Assembly: GCA_900543515.1 (NCBI GenBank)
Contig: UQRW01000005.1
Coordinates: forward strand, 9,102-73,101
DNA length: 64,000 nucleotides
Direction: 5' to 3'
DNA from: an uncultured Collinsella sp.
Lineage (GTDB): Bacteria > Actinomycetota > Coriobacteriia > Coriobacteriales > Coriobacteriaceae
The notes beneath the pieces were generated by a model. The model had not been told where the DNA came from and made no database searches. It saw only the letters and a list, made by a program, of their open reading frames with translations. The position numbers were made by a program, and so were the translations under genes. Of the stretch, positions 44,711 to 53,146 are shown piece by piece. Numbering within the stretch: the first letter of the stretch is position 1; the number at the start of each line of letters is the position of its first letter.

Positions 44711-47392
44711 ATGGCACAGACCACGACAAATACCGCCGCCAGCACCGTCTCCGGCGCCGGCGCCGCCAGCTCATTCTCGGGCGGCACGGGAACCGAAGCC
44801 GAGTTCGGCTCGCTCGGCGCGCTCTCCCCCACTTGGTGGGAGCCCGTGGACGGCAGTGAGCCCGAGCCGTGGCTCACGCCCGACCAGGCCTTCGAACGTT
44901 TCTTTGAATGGACGAGCGACCGCGGCATTGAGCTGTGGGATCACCAAGAAGAGGCCCTCATGGATCTTGCCGCCGGCGATCACGTCATTTTGGGAACACC
45001 GACCGGATCGGGCAAGTCGCTTGTCGCGCTGGGCATGCTCTTTATGGGCATGGCGCAGGGCAAGCGCTGCTACTACACGGCTCCTATCAAGGCTCTGGTC
45101 AGCGAAAAGTTCTTCGACCTGGTACAGGTGCTCGGCCGCGATAACGTCGGCATGATCACCGGCGACACGCACATCAACACCAAGGCGCCCGTCATCTGCT
45201 GCACGGCAGAGATCCTTGCCAACGACGCACTGCGCGAGGGCGAAGATGCCGATGTTGGCTGCGTCGCCATGGACGAGTTTCACTACTTTGCCGACCCTGA
45301 TCGCGGTTGGGCCTGGCAGGTGCCGCTGCTCACCCTGCCTCACACGCAATTCATGCTCATGAGCGCCACGCTCGGCGATGTCACCGCGATCGCCGCCTCG
45401 CTCGAGGAGCACACCGGCGCTACCTGCGACTTGGTCGTCGATGCCCCACGCCCCGTGCCGCTGAGCTACGACTACGTGACGACCTCGCTCGAGGGCACCG
45501 TCGAGCTCGCGATGCGCCGCGGCGAGGCCCCGCTCTACATCGTGCACTTTAGCCAGGACGCCGCACTTGCGACGGCACAGTCGCTCGCCAACTTTGGCAT
45601 TGCCAGCAAGGAGCAGCGCGAGGCCATCAAGGAGGCGGCCAAGGGCACGAGCTTCTCGACGGCCTTCGGCAAGATCCTCAAGCGCTTGCTCGGCTGCGGC
45701 GTCGGCGTGCACCACGCTGGCATGTTGCCGCGCTATCGCCTGCTGGTCGAGCGCTTGGCGCAGCAGGGCCTGCTGCCCGTCATCTGCGGCACCGATACGC
45801 TCGGCGTCGGCATCAACGTGCCCATCCACACCGTGGTCCTCACCGCGCTCACCAAGTTCGACGGCTACAAGATGCGTCGCCTGCGCGCCCGTGAGTTCCA
45901 TCAGATCGCCGGTCGCGCCGGCCGCTCGGGCTTCGATACCGAGGGCATGGTCATTGCCGAGGCTCCGGAGCACGAGATCGAGAACGCCAAGCTCATGGCC
46001 AAGGCAGGCGACGATCCCAAGAAGCTCCGTAAAATTAAAAAGAAGAAGGCCCCCGAAGGCTTTGTCACCTGGAACAAGCAGACCTTTGAGCGCCTGATTG
46101 AGACGCAGCCCGAGACGCTCAAGCCGCGCCTTCGCATCACACACTCCATGGTGATTAGCGTGGTCGAGCAGGGCGGCGATGCCCGCGCCCGCGTACACGA
46201 CCTCATCGAGACGAGTCTGCAGACTCCCGAGGAAAAGGCAAAGCTCGAGGTTCGTGCCGACGAGATCTTCGCCACGCTCATTGACTCCGGCGTCGTCGTG
46301 CGCACCGAGGTGCCGCCCGCACCCGACGCTCCGGCTGACGCCGCGCCGGACATCGACTACGCGCTGACGGTCGACCTGCCCGAGGACTTTGCGCTCGACC
46401 AGCCGCTCTCGCCGTTTTTACTTGCCGCGCTGGAGCTGCTCGACCCCGAGAGTGAGACCTATACCATGGACCTCATCTCGATGGTCGAGGCTACGCTCGA
46501 GGACCCCAAGCAGGTATTGCGCGCACAGGAGCGCGCCGCGCGCGACCGCGCGATGGCCGAAATGAAGGCTGACGGCGTCGAATATGAGGAACGCCTGGAG
46601 CGCATCCAGGATGTCACCTACGAAAAGCCGCTCGAGGACTTGCTCGACGCCGCCTTTGATAAGTACTGCCAGGAAGTGCCCTGGGCCAACGACTACCAGC
46701 TTTCGCCCAAGAGCGTCCTGCGCGATATGCTGGAGAGCGCGAGCGACTTTAAGGGCTATATCCAAAAGCTCGGCATCGCCCGCTCCGAGGGCATTCTGCT
46801 GCGCTACCTGGCCGAGGCCTACCGCTCGCTCGATCGCACCGTGCCCATTGAGAAGCGCGACGAGCGCTTGCGCGACATCATTTCGTGGCTGGGCTTTGTG
46901 GTGCGCTCGGTCGATTCGAGCCTGGTGGACGAGTGGGAGAACGCCGGCAACCCGGCAGCCCTCGACGCCGCGCCGCCGCAGGGCATCGACGAGGTCGTGG
47001 CAGACCGTCGCGGCTGCACGCTGTTGGTGCGCAATGCGCTCTTCCGCCGCGTGGCGCTCGCCGCACGCGGACATGTGCGCGACCTGGGCGAGCTCGACGA
47101 AAACTGGGGCATGAGTGAGGTTCGCTGGCAAAAGGCGCTCGACGCCTACCACGAGCAGCATGAGGACATTCTCACCGACGGCGATGCCCGCAGCTCCGCG
47201 ATGTTCACGATCGACGAGAGCGACGAGAAGACCGAGCACGTGTGGCACGTGCACCAGATCTTTGCCGACGAGGATGGCGACCACGACTTTGGCATCATGG
47301 GCGACGTCGATCTGGATGCCACCCAAGACGGCGGCGAGGTCATCTTTAAGAATTACCGCGTCGGCTTTATCGAGGATTTGCTCGAGGATTAA
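44711..47392 (+). CDS. Ski2/Mtr4-like DEAD/DEAH-box helicase with DUF3516 C-terminus
   Basis: An 893-residue superfamily 2 helicase. Motif I is GTPTGSGKSL near residue 95, motif II AMDEFHYFAD near 187, motif III LMSATLGD, and motif VI HQIAGRAGRSGFD near 398. The C-terminal 450 residues fit DUF3516, common in Actinobacteria. A role in RNA turnover or ribosome work is family inference. The start has a weak ribosome site (GAGAGAAAGCAAACAC). It is followed by a strong two-way terminator. It is unrelated in sequence layout to the Shango helicase. Confidence 0.85.
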   Translation: MAQTTTNTAASTVSGAGAASSFSGGTGTEAEFGSLGALSPTWWEPVDGSEPEPWLTPDQAFERFFEWTSDRGIELWDHQEEALMDLAAGDHVILGTPTGSGKSLVALGMLFMGMAQGKRCYYTAPIKALVSEKFFDLVQVLGRDNVGMITGDTHINTKAPVICCTAEILANDALREGEDADVGCVAMDEFHYFADPDRGWAWQVPLLTLPHTQFMLMSATLGDVTAIAASLEEHTGATCDLVVDAPRPVPLSYDYVTTSLEGTVELAMRRGEAPLYIVHFSQDAALATAQSLANFGIASKEQREAIKEAAKGTSFSTAFGKILKRLLGCGVGVHHAGMLPRYRLLVERLAQQGLLPVICGTDTLGVGINVPIHTVVLTALTKFDGYKMRRLRAREFHQIAGRAGRSGFDTEGMVIAEAPEHEIENAKLMAKAGDDPKKLRKIKKKKAPEGFVTWNKQTFERLIETQPETLKPRLRITHSMVISVVEQGGDARARVHDLIETSLQTPEEKAKLEVRADEIFATLIDSGVVVRTEVPPAPDAPADAAPDIDYALTVDLPEDFALDQPLSPFLLAALELLDPESETYTMDLISMVEATLEDPKQVLRAQERAARDRAMAEMKADGVEYEERLERIQDVTYEKPLEDLLDAAFDKYCQEVPWANDYQLSPKSVLRDMLESASDFKGYIQKLGIARSEGILLRYLAEAYRSLDRTVPIEKRDERLRDIISWLGFVVRSVDSSLVDEWENAGNPAALDAAPPQGIDEVVADRRGCTLLVRNALFRRVALAARGHVRDLGELDENWGMSEVRWQKALDAYHEQHEDILTDGDARSSAMFTIDESDEKTEHVWHVHQIFADEDGDHDFGIMGDVDLDATQDGGEVIFKNYRVGFIEDLLED

Positions 47393-47410
47393 GGCCTGCA
47401 AAGCGAAAAA

Positions 47411-47446
47411 AGCGGGGCCGCTGGCAACATCGCTAGCGGCCCCGCT
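47411..47446. terminator. Bidirectional terminator
   Basis: Perfect 12-bp stem AGCGGGGCCGCT / AGCGGCCCCGCT. It has A-run on the left and TTTCT on the right, placed between the convergent helicase and DUF2130 genes. Confidence 0.9.
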
Positions 47447-47468
47447 TTCTCATAAACGCTCTATCCCG

Positions 47469-49226
47469 TTACTCGGCATCCTCGACCTCGTAGGCATCGG
47501 CCTCCGCCGGCTCATCGCCTGCATCCGGAGCGGCCTCACGCGCCTCGTCAAACGCCGTCTTCATGGTCTTGTTGCCCCAGGCGAGCTTGCGAATCGTGAG
47601 CTCATCGGCCTTGTTGTGGGCCAGACGCAGATTCTCGGTACTGCGTCGCAGGTCGTCCTTGGTTTTCCCGAGCTGCTTAATGGCGGCATCGATCTCCTTG
47701 ATCGCCGACTCGAACTGCTTGCTCGCCAGGTTGTAGTTGCGCGAGAAGCCGTCCTTGAACTTCTCCATCTTGGCTTCGAAGTTCGTGACGTCGATATTCT
47801 GCTGCTTGTACTCCGCCAACTCCTGCTTATAGCGCAGCGATCCCATAGCGGCGTTGCGCAGCAGCGTGATCATGGGAATGAAGAATTGCGGGCGGATCGC
47901 GTACATCTTCTCGTAGCGGTAGCTCACGTCCACGATGCCGGCGTTATAGAGCTCGCTCTCGGGCTCGAGCAGGGTGCAAAGCACCGCGTACTCGCAGCCT
48001 TTCTGACGACGGTCGTGGTCGAGCTTCTTAAAGAAGTCCTCGTTCTTGTGCTTGGTCGCGGTTTCGTCATTCTCGTTTTTCATCTCGAACATGATCGAGA
48101 TGATCTCGTTGCCGCTCGCGTCGCACTCACGGAAGATGAAGTCGCCCTTGGTACCCTCGGACGCATCGTTGTCTTTCTCAAAATACGCGTTGGGAAACGC
48201 CGTCATGCGCAAGCGATTGAACTCAGTCTCGCAGTGTTGCTCGAGCGACTCGCCCACCATCTTGGTGGACAGGCGCACCTTCATGTCCTTCAGGCGCTCA
48301 ATCTCTTCGTCCTTGTAGCGGATCAGCTCATCGCTCGCGCGCTTGGCCTGCGCAAGCTCGAGCTCGTGTGCTGCCTTGGCCTGCTCCTCGCGTGAATCGC
48401 GCACTGCCAGCTCGCTCGTCAGCTTGGCACGCGCCTCGTCGCGCTCACGCTCCGCCGCGGCGACTGCTTCCGACAGGTTCATCTTTGCCGTCAGCTCCTG
48501 CTCACGCAGCTGGGCGCGCAGGCCCTCTGCCTCCTGCTCGGACTGAGCCTTTGCGGTGGAGAACTTCTCCTTCACTTTCGCCTGATAGTCGGCGAGCGTA
48601 CGCTCGGCCTCGCTGCGAGCGGCATCAAGCTCACGCTGGGACTCGGCGGCGGCAGCGGCAAGTGCCATCTCCTGGGCCTTGTCTGCAGCGGAGAGCTTCG
48701 CCTGCAGCTCGGCAATCTGAGCGTCGCGTGCGGACAGGTCGTTTTGCGCGGCGCCACGCGCCGCCGCCTCGGCAAGCTTGGCTTCGTCGTCTTTGCGTCC
48801 CAGCTGTGCACGCAGGCTGTCAATCTCACGCTGGAGCTCGGCGTTCTCCTTTTGGGCATCGGCACGAGCCTCAATAGCCGCACGCTGACTTGCGCTCTCG
48901 CGCTCTGCGGCAGCACCCTCGAGCTTGGCGCGTAGCTCGGCAAGCTCGGCGTCGCGCTTGGCAACTTCCTGTGCCAACTCCTGAGCCGCGATATTCTTCT
49001 GTTCAGTGAGCTGAGCGCTGCGCTGAGATTCCACCTCCCGTAAGGCGGCAGCCGAGCGCGAGCGTTCAAGCTCCAGTGCCTGCTCGCCCTCGCGCTGGAC
49101 GGCCTTCACGCGCTCATCCAGGTCGCGCGAGAACTCCGTATCGCGCACCTGTTTGACGATATCCGCATAGCCGGACGCATCGACCTTAAAGACTTCGCCG
49201 CAATGCGGGCACCTGATCTCGTTCAT
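47469..49226 (-). CDS. DUF2130 family coiled-coil protein
   Basis: A 585-residue protein. It opens with half of a zinc ribbon (IRCPHCGEVFKVD), then about 270 residues of Ala/Glu/Arg-rich coiled coil. The C-terminal DUF2130 domain includes KGDFIFRECDASGNEIISI, shortened core FIFRECDASG, with FEMKNENDE and HDRRQKGCEYAVLCTLLEPE. That region has the Asp/Glu-Lys pattern of a restriction endonuclease-like fold, so a DNA-related role is possible. Its true role is unknown. The ATG at 49226 follows GAGGAG by seven bases. Confidence 0.85.
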   Translation of the reverse strand: MNEIRCPHCGEVFKVDASGYADIVKQVRDTEFSRDLDERVKAVQREGEQALELERSRSAAALREVESQRSAQLTEQKNIAAQELAQEVAKRDAELAELRAKLEGAAAERESASQRAAIEARADAQKENAELQREIDSLRAQLGRKDDEAKLAEAAARGAAQNDLSARDAQIAELQAKLSAADKAQEMALAAAAAESQRELDAARSEAERTLADYQAKVKEKFSTAKAQSEQEAEGLRAQLREQELTAKMNLSEAVAAAERERDEARAKLTSELAVRDSREEQAKAAHELELAQAKRASDELIRYKDEEIERLKDMKVRLSTKMVGESLEQHCETEFNRLRMTAFPNAYFEKDNDASEGTKGDFIFRECDASGNEIISIMFEMKNENDETATKHKNEDFFKKLDHDRRQKGCEYAVLCTLLEPESELYNAGIVDVSYRYEKMYAIRPQFFIPMITLLRNAAMGSLRYKQELAEYKQQNIDVTNFEAKMEKFKDGFSRNYNLASKQFESAIKEIDAAIKQLGKTKDDLRRSTENLRLAHNKADELTIRKLAWGNKTMKTAFDEAREAAPDAGDEPAEADAYEVEDAE

Positions 49227-49290
49227 AGCAGCTCCTCGATGGACGCACATTTCAACTGCCTACACTCTACCGCGGCACGCGGACAAAAAA

Positions 49291-49319
49291 GGCGCCGCCG
49301 CCATAATGGCAACGGCGCC
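49291..49319 (-). terminator. Terminator of the ChbG-like gene
   Basis: Minus-strand stem GGCGCCGTTGCC / GGCGGCGGCGCC with a five-base loop and one or so mismatch, followed by TTTTTT. Confidence 0.85.
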
Positions 49320-49321
49320 AG

Positions 49322-49358
49322 AACCACCACAAAGGCGCCTGTCCCCATTGTGGTGGTT
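49322..49358. repeat. Short palindromic element, copy 1 (AACCACCACAA arms)
   Basis: Arms AACCACCACAA and TTGTGGTGGTT flank a core with CCTGTCCCC at 49338-49346. A second copy lies at 50151-50190. They bracket the ChbG-like gene. Confidence 0.85.
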
Positions 49359-49366
49359 TGGGAGCC

Positions 49367-50131
49367 TTACAGGTCGCGGTAGTCAATCAGATGCAGATCG
49401 TCCTGAGCCTCGAGCCACGCCCGCAGCTCGGGGTCGATCAGTGCATCGACTTCCTTGGTGCGATCGGTCGTAAGCGAACTATTCTCTAGGATAAAGCGAT
49501 CGAGATAGCCCGGATGGCACACGAAGACGACCGTCTCGCCGTCTGCCATCTCGCGAACCGTCTGCATAATCGAGTCCTTAGGCTCGTAGCCCGGCTCCAT
49601 CGAATGCATCACCATGCGCAGGTCGGTATCTCCGCAGTGCACCACGGCCGTGGGGTCGAAGCTCGCCTTTTGCTCCTTAAGGCCCAGCTCCTGCGCCACC
49701 GCCGAAATCGCTCGATTGAGGTTTTTGCTCATAACGGCGTGGGCCTCAAAGTAATCGGGCTCGCGACCCACGATCTCGATAAAGTGATCGTGCTGCGCAC
49801 GAATTTCAATGCATGCCTCGTCGAAGTCAATCAGTTCCTCGCCACGCTTAAAGCGCTCGCGGAAGGTACGGCTGCTATGGAACTCACCGTTTTCATCGAG
49901 CAGGCTTGGAATGAGTGCCGGATTGGCACACGGCTTGCCCAGGCACACGTTGGTATGCTGGCCCACCGCAATGTCAGCATCCGCCACGAGTGACCAGCCA
50001 TGCTCGGCCTCGGGCATATTTGGCATGAGTCCCACCGAGCACACCAGGCCCTCATCGACGCTGCGGGCGATCCCTAAGTCAACGGCATACGAATAGCCGA
50101 GATCGTCGGCACGAATAAGCAGTTGTTTCAT
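49367..50131 (-). CDS. ChbG/YdjC-family carbohydrate deacetylase
   Basis: A 254-residue enzyme. RADDLGYSYAVDLGIARS at the N-terminus supplies the metal aspartate pair, GQHTNVC (near 57) and FEAHAVMS (near 128) hold metal histidines, and VVFVCHPGYLD (near 200) is the last family block. ChbG removes an acetyl group from N-acetylated sugars such as chitobiose; the specificity here is unknown, and there is no sugar-uptake operon next to it. It is flanked on both sides by copies of a short palindromic element. Confidence 0.8.
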   Translation of the reverse strand: MKQLLIRADDLGYSYAVDLGIARSVDEGLVCSVGLMPNMPEAEHGWSLVADADIAVGQHTNVCLGKPCANPALIPSLLDENGEFHSSRTFRERFKRGEELIDFDEACIEIRAQHDHFIEIVGREPDYFEAHAVMSKNLNRAISAVAQELGLKEQKASFDPTAVVHCGDTDLRMVMHSMEPGYEPKDSIMQTVREMADGETVVFVCHPGYLDRFILENSSLTTDRTKEVDALIDPELRAWLEAQDDLHLIDYRDL

Positions 50132-50150
50132 AACGACTCCAATCTATGGA

Positions 50151-50190
50151 AAAACCACCACAAAGGTGCCTGTCCCCTTTATGGTGGTTT
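50151..50190. repeat. Short palindromic element, copy 2 (AACCACCA arms)
   Basis: AAACCACCA and TGGTGGTTT arms with the core CCTGTCCCC at 50169-50177. Same orientation and nearly the same sequence as copy 1. Confidence 0.85.
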
Positions 50191-50195
50191 GAAAG

Positions 50196-50741
50196 CTACA
50201 GTCCAAAGAAGCTCAAGATCTGGTCTCGGTTTACGGGCTTGTAGCCATTGGCGTCGAGGCCCACATCGTAGCGGTAGATGGGGCGTTCGCGATCACGGTT
50301 GCGCGTGTTGGTGCGGTCTCCCCTGCTGTGGATATGTCCGTGCAGCATAATGGCGCCACGCGCTTTGCCGTTCCAACTGAGCATGGGGTAATGGCTCAAA
50401 ACCAGGCGATGTCCCTTGGCATAGCCGGGGGCAATTTCCAGGTAATCGCGCACGTCATCCCAAATGTGCGGTGCGTCCGGATCTTCCCAATCGCCGTCAT
50501 GGTTACCGCGGATGAGCGTCACGTTCTGACAGGCAATGCGCTCGCGCAGGAGCACGGCCTCCGCCATGGGCAAGCGATACGTAAAGTCTCCCAGGATATA
50601 GAGGCGGTCGTCCGCAGCAACGCACTCGTTAATGGCGTCAATAACCTTGCGGTTCATCTCCTCGACCGAGGCGAACGGCCGATCCATATCGTGCAGGATA
50701 TTCGTATCGCCCAGGTGCAGGTCGGCGGTAAACCACATCAT
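50196..50741 (-). CDS. Calcineurin-like metallophosphoesterase
   Basis: A 181-residue enzyme with all metal motifs: FTADLHLGDTN at the N-terminus, YILGDFTYR near 50, IRGNHDGDW near 80, LSHYP near 114 and LHGHIHSRGD near 130. The small size matches bacterial phosphoesterases of the YfcE/MJ0936-like type. Its substrate is unknown. I start at the ATG at 50741, eight bases after AGGA, rather than at 50756. Confidence 0.88.
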   Translation of the reverse strand: MMWFTADLHLGDTNILHDMDRPFASVEEMNRKVIDAINECVAADDRLYILGDFTYRLPMAEAVLLRERIACQNVTLIRGNHDGDWEDPDAPHIWDDVRDYLEIAPGYAKGHRLVLSHYPMLSWNGKARGAIMLHGHIHSRGDRTNTRNRDRERPIYRYDVGLDANGYKPVNRDQILSFFGL

Positions 50742-50807
50742 CGTCTGTGTCCTCATTTCGCAACGCGTCTAACACGTGCCTAGTATACAGACGCTTTGGC
50801 GCAGCGG

Positions 50808-50987
50808 TTACCCAAAGAGCCCGCCAAACAGTCCACGGCGGCGCTTGTCATTCTTCTTCGATACGTCGTCCCGTGCGTTCTTATCCTTCCGCTTTTCTCG
50901 ATCCTGCTCCAGCTCATCGTCATCGAGCAGCAAGTCCCACTCAAACGGTTCATCCGTCAGATCAAACAGGTCGTCGTCATCAAACAT
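50808..50987 (-). CDS. Small charged protein of 59 residues
   Basis: A 59-codon gene: ATG at 50987 with GGAGG five bases upstream, stop TAA at 50810-50808. The N-terminal half is acidic (FDDDDLFDLTDEPFEWDLLL), the middle basic (REKRKDKNARDDVSKKNDKR), and it ends in the repeat GLFGGLFG. No cysteine and no signal peptide. I recognise no family. It follows the HIRAN gene by 18 bases, so it is probably co-transcribed with it. Confidence 0.65.
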   Translation of the reverse strand: MFDDDDLFDLTDEPFEWDLLLDDDELEQDREKRKDKNARDDVSKKNDKRRRGLFGGLFG

Positions 50988-51005
50988 GACAGCCTCCCCT
51001 AGCGG

Positions 51006-51332
51006 CTAGCGGGCATCCGCCACATAAAGGCCAACGCGCACCTGATGCCAGGGGCTGCGCTCGGGCGCAACCTGCTGCACGCGGGCTTCAAACACATCTT
51101 CGTGCCCGTAATACATCATCACGGACAGCGGGCCAACCTCGTTTCCCGGAACATAGCCGAGCTTGATCTTGCCGAAATAGATCGCGACCGCCTCAGGGTC
51201 ATGGGGATTATCGCGCTCGGCACACAGCGTCAGCTTATCGCCCGCTTTAAGATCACCCAGGACCAAGGCGCCATCGGCATACTGAAATCCTGCAATGTGA
51301 AATGACAGAAGAACACGTGAAGGCTCGTACAT
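51006..51332 (-). CDS. Stand-alone HIRAN-domain protein
   Basis: A 108-residue protein that is essentially one HIRAN domain: FHIAGFQYADGALVLGDLKA, then LTLCAERDNPHDPEAVAIYF near residue 38 and KLGYVPGNEV. HIRAN domains bind DNA ends, and in SNF2 helicases such as HLTF bind the 3' end of ssDNA. On its own its role is unknown. GAGGAG lies five bases before the ATG at 51332. It is first in a likely two-gene unit with the 59-residue protein. Confidence 0.8.
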   Translation of the reverse strand: MYEPSRVLLSFHIAGFQYADGALVLGDLKAGDKLTLCAERDNPHDPEAVAIYFGKIKLGYVPGNEVGPLSVMMYYGHEDVFEARVQQVAPERSPWHQVRVGLYVADAR

Positions 51333-51445
51333 GGCAGCTCCTCTAACGTCCGGAATAACCGGCACTTAACCTTATTGAGAAGTCTACGAACTCGTGCGGA
51401 CACAAATAGACCAACCCGGGTCTTTTCGACCGTTTGTCGCAACGC

Positions 51446-51474
51446 TTGCATGCCAGAGCGCTTGCAGATAAGAT
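51446..51474 (+). promoter_or_regulatory. Promoter reading toward the 3' end of the small toxin-like gene
   Basis: TTGCAT at 51446-51451, a 17-base spacer and TAAGAT at 51469-51474. It drives no plus-strand gene, and its transcript would run into the antisense strand of the 27-residue peptide gene. Confidence 0.45.
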
Positions 51475-51480
51475 AGGAGC

Positions 51481-51600
51481 ACGGATGGCACCCGTGGCAG
51501 CGGGTCTTGCCAACTCCGATACACGTTTACATCGTGAGAAGTGGCCGTCTTCGCTTACGCGGGGGCGGCTATTTCGTTCGGCCGATAAACAGGCCGAGTT
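51481..51600 (+). ncRNA. Candidate antisense antitoxin RNA
   Basis: Predicted transcript from the promoter at 51446-51474. It would overlap the 3' part of the small peptide mRNA. A hairpin TCGGCC/GGCCGA at about 51578-51596, followed by GTTCTAT, could end it. Ends are estimates. Confidence 0.3.
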
Positions 51601-51652
51601 CTATAGCCGCGATTAACAACGCCAATAACGAAATAACATCGCTTACGCTCAT
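51569..51652 (-). CDS. 27-residue hydrophobic peptide, candidate type I (holin-like) toxin
   Basis: ATG at 51652 with AAGGG seven bases upstream, stop TAG at 51571-51569. The peptide starts MSVSDVISLLALL, crosses the membrane once and ends in a polar GRTK. That outline (short polar head, one hydrophobic helix, basic end) is that of the Hol_Tox and TxpA-type toxins of Gram-positives. A hairpin CCCTTTAGAAGGG lies just before the start and could mask the ribosome site. The convergent promoter supports a type I toxin-antitoxin locus. It could also be a small membrane peptide with another role. Confidence 0.45.
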   Translation of the reverse strand: MSVSDVISLLALLIAAIELGLFIGRTK

Positions 51653-51715
51653 ACCAATTCCCTTCTAAAGGGAGTTGGCCCATCCGTACCCCATGGCAGT
51701 AGTCTAACGCAAATT

Positions 51716-51749
51716 GCGGGTAATAGGAACACTTGTTCGTATTACCCGC
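51716..51749. repeat. Palindrome after the aldehyde dehydrogenase gene
   Basis: GCGGGTAATA / TATTACCCGC arms with a nested GAACA/TGTTC hairpin. It has no clear T-run, but may end the minus-strand aldehyde dehydrogenase transcript. Confidence 0.6.
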
Positions 51750-51758
51750 TCCTATTTC

Positions 51759-53138
51759 CTAGTGCACAAACATGCGCACGAATTTGTGCTTCCAGCTTGC
51801 GTAGGGCGCATAGCGGAATGGCACGTCCAGCCAGGTTGCCTTGTTCACGATGCTCTTCTTGTGGCTAAACGTATCGAAGCTCTCGCGGCCATGGTACTGC
51901 CCCATGCCGCTCGCGCCCATGCCGCCAAAGCCCATATGGCTCGTAGCCAAATGCATGATGGTGTCGTTAACGCAGCCGCCGCCAAAGGGCACATAGCGCA
52001 CAAAGCGCTGTTGCACCGCTCGGTCCTGGCTAAAGATATACAGGGCCAGCGGCGTCGGACGATCCGTGATAAACGTCTCGACCTCATCCAGACTCTCGAA
52101 CGTCAGCACCGGCAAGATGGGACCGAAGATCTCCTCTTGCATTACGGCATCCTCGGGCGTCACGCCGTCCAAGATCGTCGGTTCAATCTTGAGCGAGGTC
52201 TCGCGCGCCGCACCTCCCAGCACAACCTTGTCGGGGTCGATCAACCCGCGCACGCGCGCGAAATGCTTGGCGTTGACGATATGGCCGTAGTCCTCGTTGT
52301 CGAGCGGGTGCTCGCCAAACATGCGGTGGACTTCCTCCTTGATGAGGTCCAACAGCTCGTCGTGCACGCGCGCGTCAACCAGCAGATAGTCGGGCGCCAC
52401 ACAGGTCTGGCCCACGTTGAGCCACTTACCAAAGGCGATACGCCGCGCCGCGACCTTCAAATTTGCGGAGGCATCCACAATGCAGGGACTCTTGCCGCCC
52501 AGCTCAAGCGTCACGGGTGTGAGGTTTTTGCTCGCGTGTTCCATGACAAGCTTGCCGACCGGAACGCTGCCGGTAAAGAAGATCTTGTCCCAGCACTCAT
52601 CGAGCAGCGCCTCGTTCTCGGCACGTCCGCCCTCGACGACCGTCACCAGGCGCGGATCAAACGCTTCCTCGCAGATCTGTCTGAGCACCGCACTCGAAGC
52701 CGGCGCATAGGCGCTCGGCTTGATGACCACGGTATTACCCGCAGCGAGCGCGCCGGCGAGCGGCTCGAGCGTCAACAAAAACGGGTAGTTCCAAGGCGCC
52801 ATAATCAGCGTCACGCCATAGGGAACCGGCTGCGTCCTGCACACGCTAATAGCGTTGGCAAGGTCGCACGGGCGCAGGCGTGCGCGACTCCATCGGGCCA
52901 CATGCGCAATCTGATGGCGAATCTCGGAAAGTGACGTGCCGATCTCGCACATATACGCCTCGTCATGAGACTTGCCCAAATCGGTCTTGAGCGCATGGGC
53001 GATATCGTCCTCGTGCGCCCGCACCGCATCGCGCAGGCGCACGAGCGCGCGGCGGCGAGCATCGACATCGAACGTGGCATGCGTCTTAAAATAGGCGCGC
53101 TGACTGCTAACGATGCATGCGATTTCCTCGGTGTTCAT
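51759..53138 (-). CDS. Aldehyde dehydrogenase (class 3-like)
   Basis: A 459-residue NAD(P)-linked enzyme. Motifs are APWNYPFLLTLEPLAGALAAGN near residue 113 (shown core APWNYPFLLTLEP), FFTGSVPVGK near 190, catalytic Glu in TLELGGKSP near 212 and the nucleophile in VGQTCVAPDYLL near 247. The C-terminus KFVRMFVH is short and hydrophobic, as in class 3 enzymes acting on long-chain or aromatic aldehydes. GGAGGGCCC precedes the ATG. It follows the alcohol dehydrogenase by eight bases, so the pair could interconvert alcohol, aldehyde and acid. Confidence 0.9.
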   Translation of the reverse strand: MNTEEIACIVSSQRAYFKTHATFDVDARRRALVRLRDAVRAHEDDIAHALKTDLGKSHDEAYMCEIGTSLSEIRHQIAHVARWSRARLRPCDLANAISVCRTQPVPYGVTLIMAPWNYPFLLTLEPLAGALAAGNTVVIKPSAYAPASSAVLRQICEEAFDPRLVTVVEGGRAENEALLDECWDKIFFTGSVPVGKLVMEHASKNLTPVTLELGGKSPCIVDASANLKVAARRIAFGKWLNVGQTCVAPDYLLVDARVHDELLDLIKEEVHRMFGEHPLDNEDYGHIVNAKHFARVRGLIDPDKVVLGGAARETSLKIEPTILDGVTPEDAVMQEEIFGPILPVLTFESLDEVETFITDRPTPLALYIFSQDRAVQQRFVRYVPFGGGCVNDTIMHLATSHMGFGGMGASGMGQYHGRESFDTFSHKKSIVNKATWLDVPFRYAPYASWKHKFVRMFVH

Positions 53139-53146
53139 GGGCCCTC

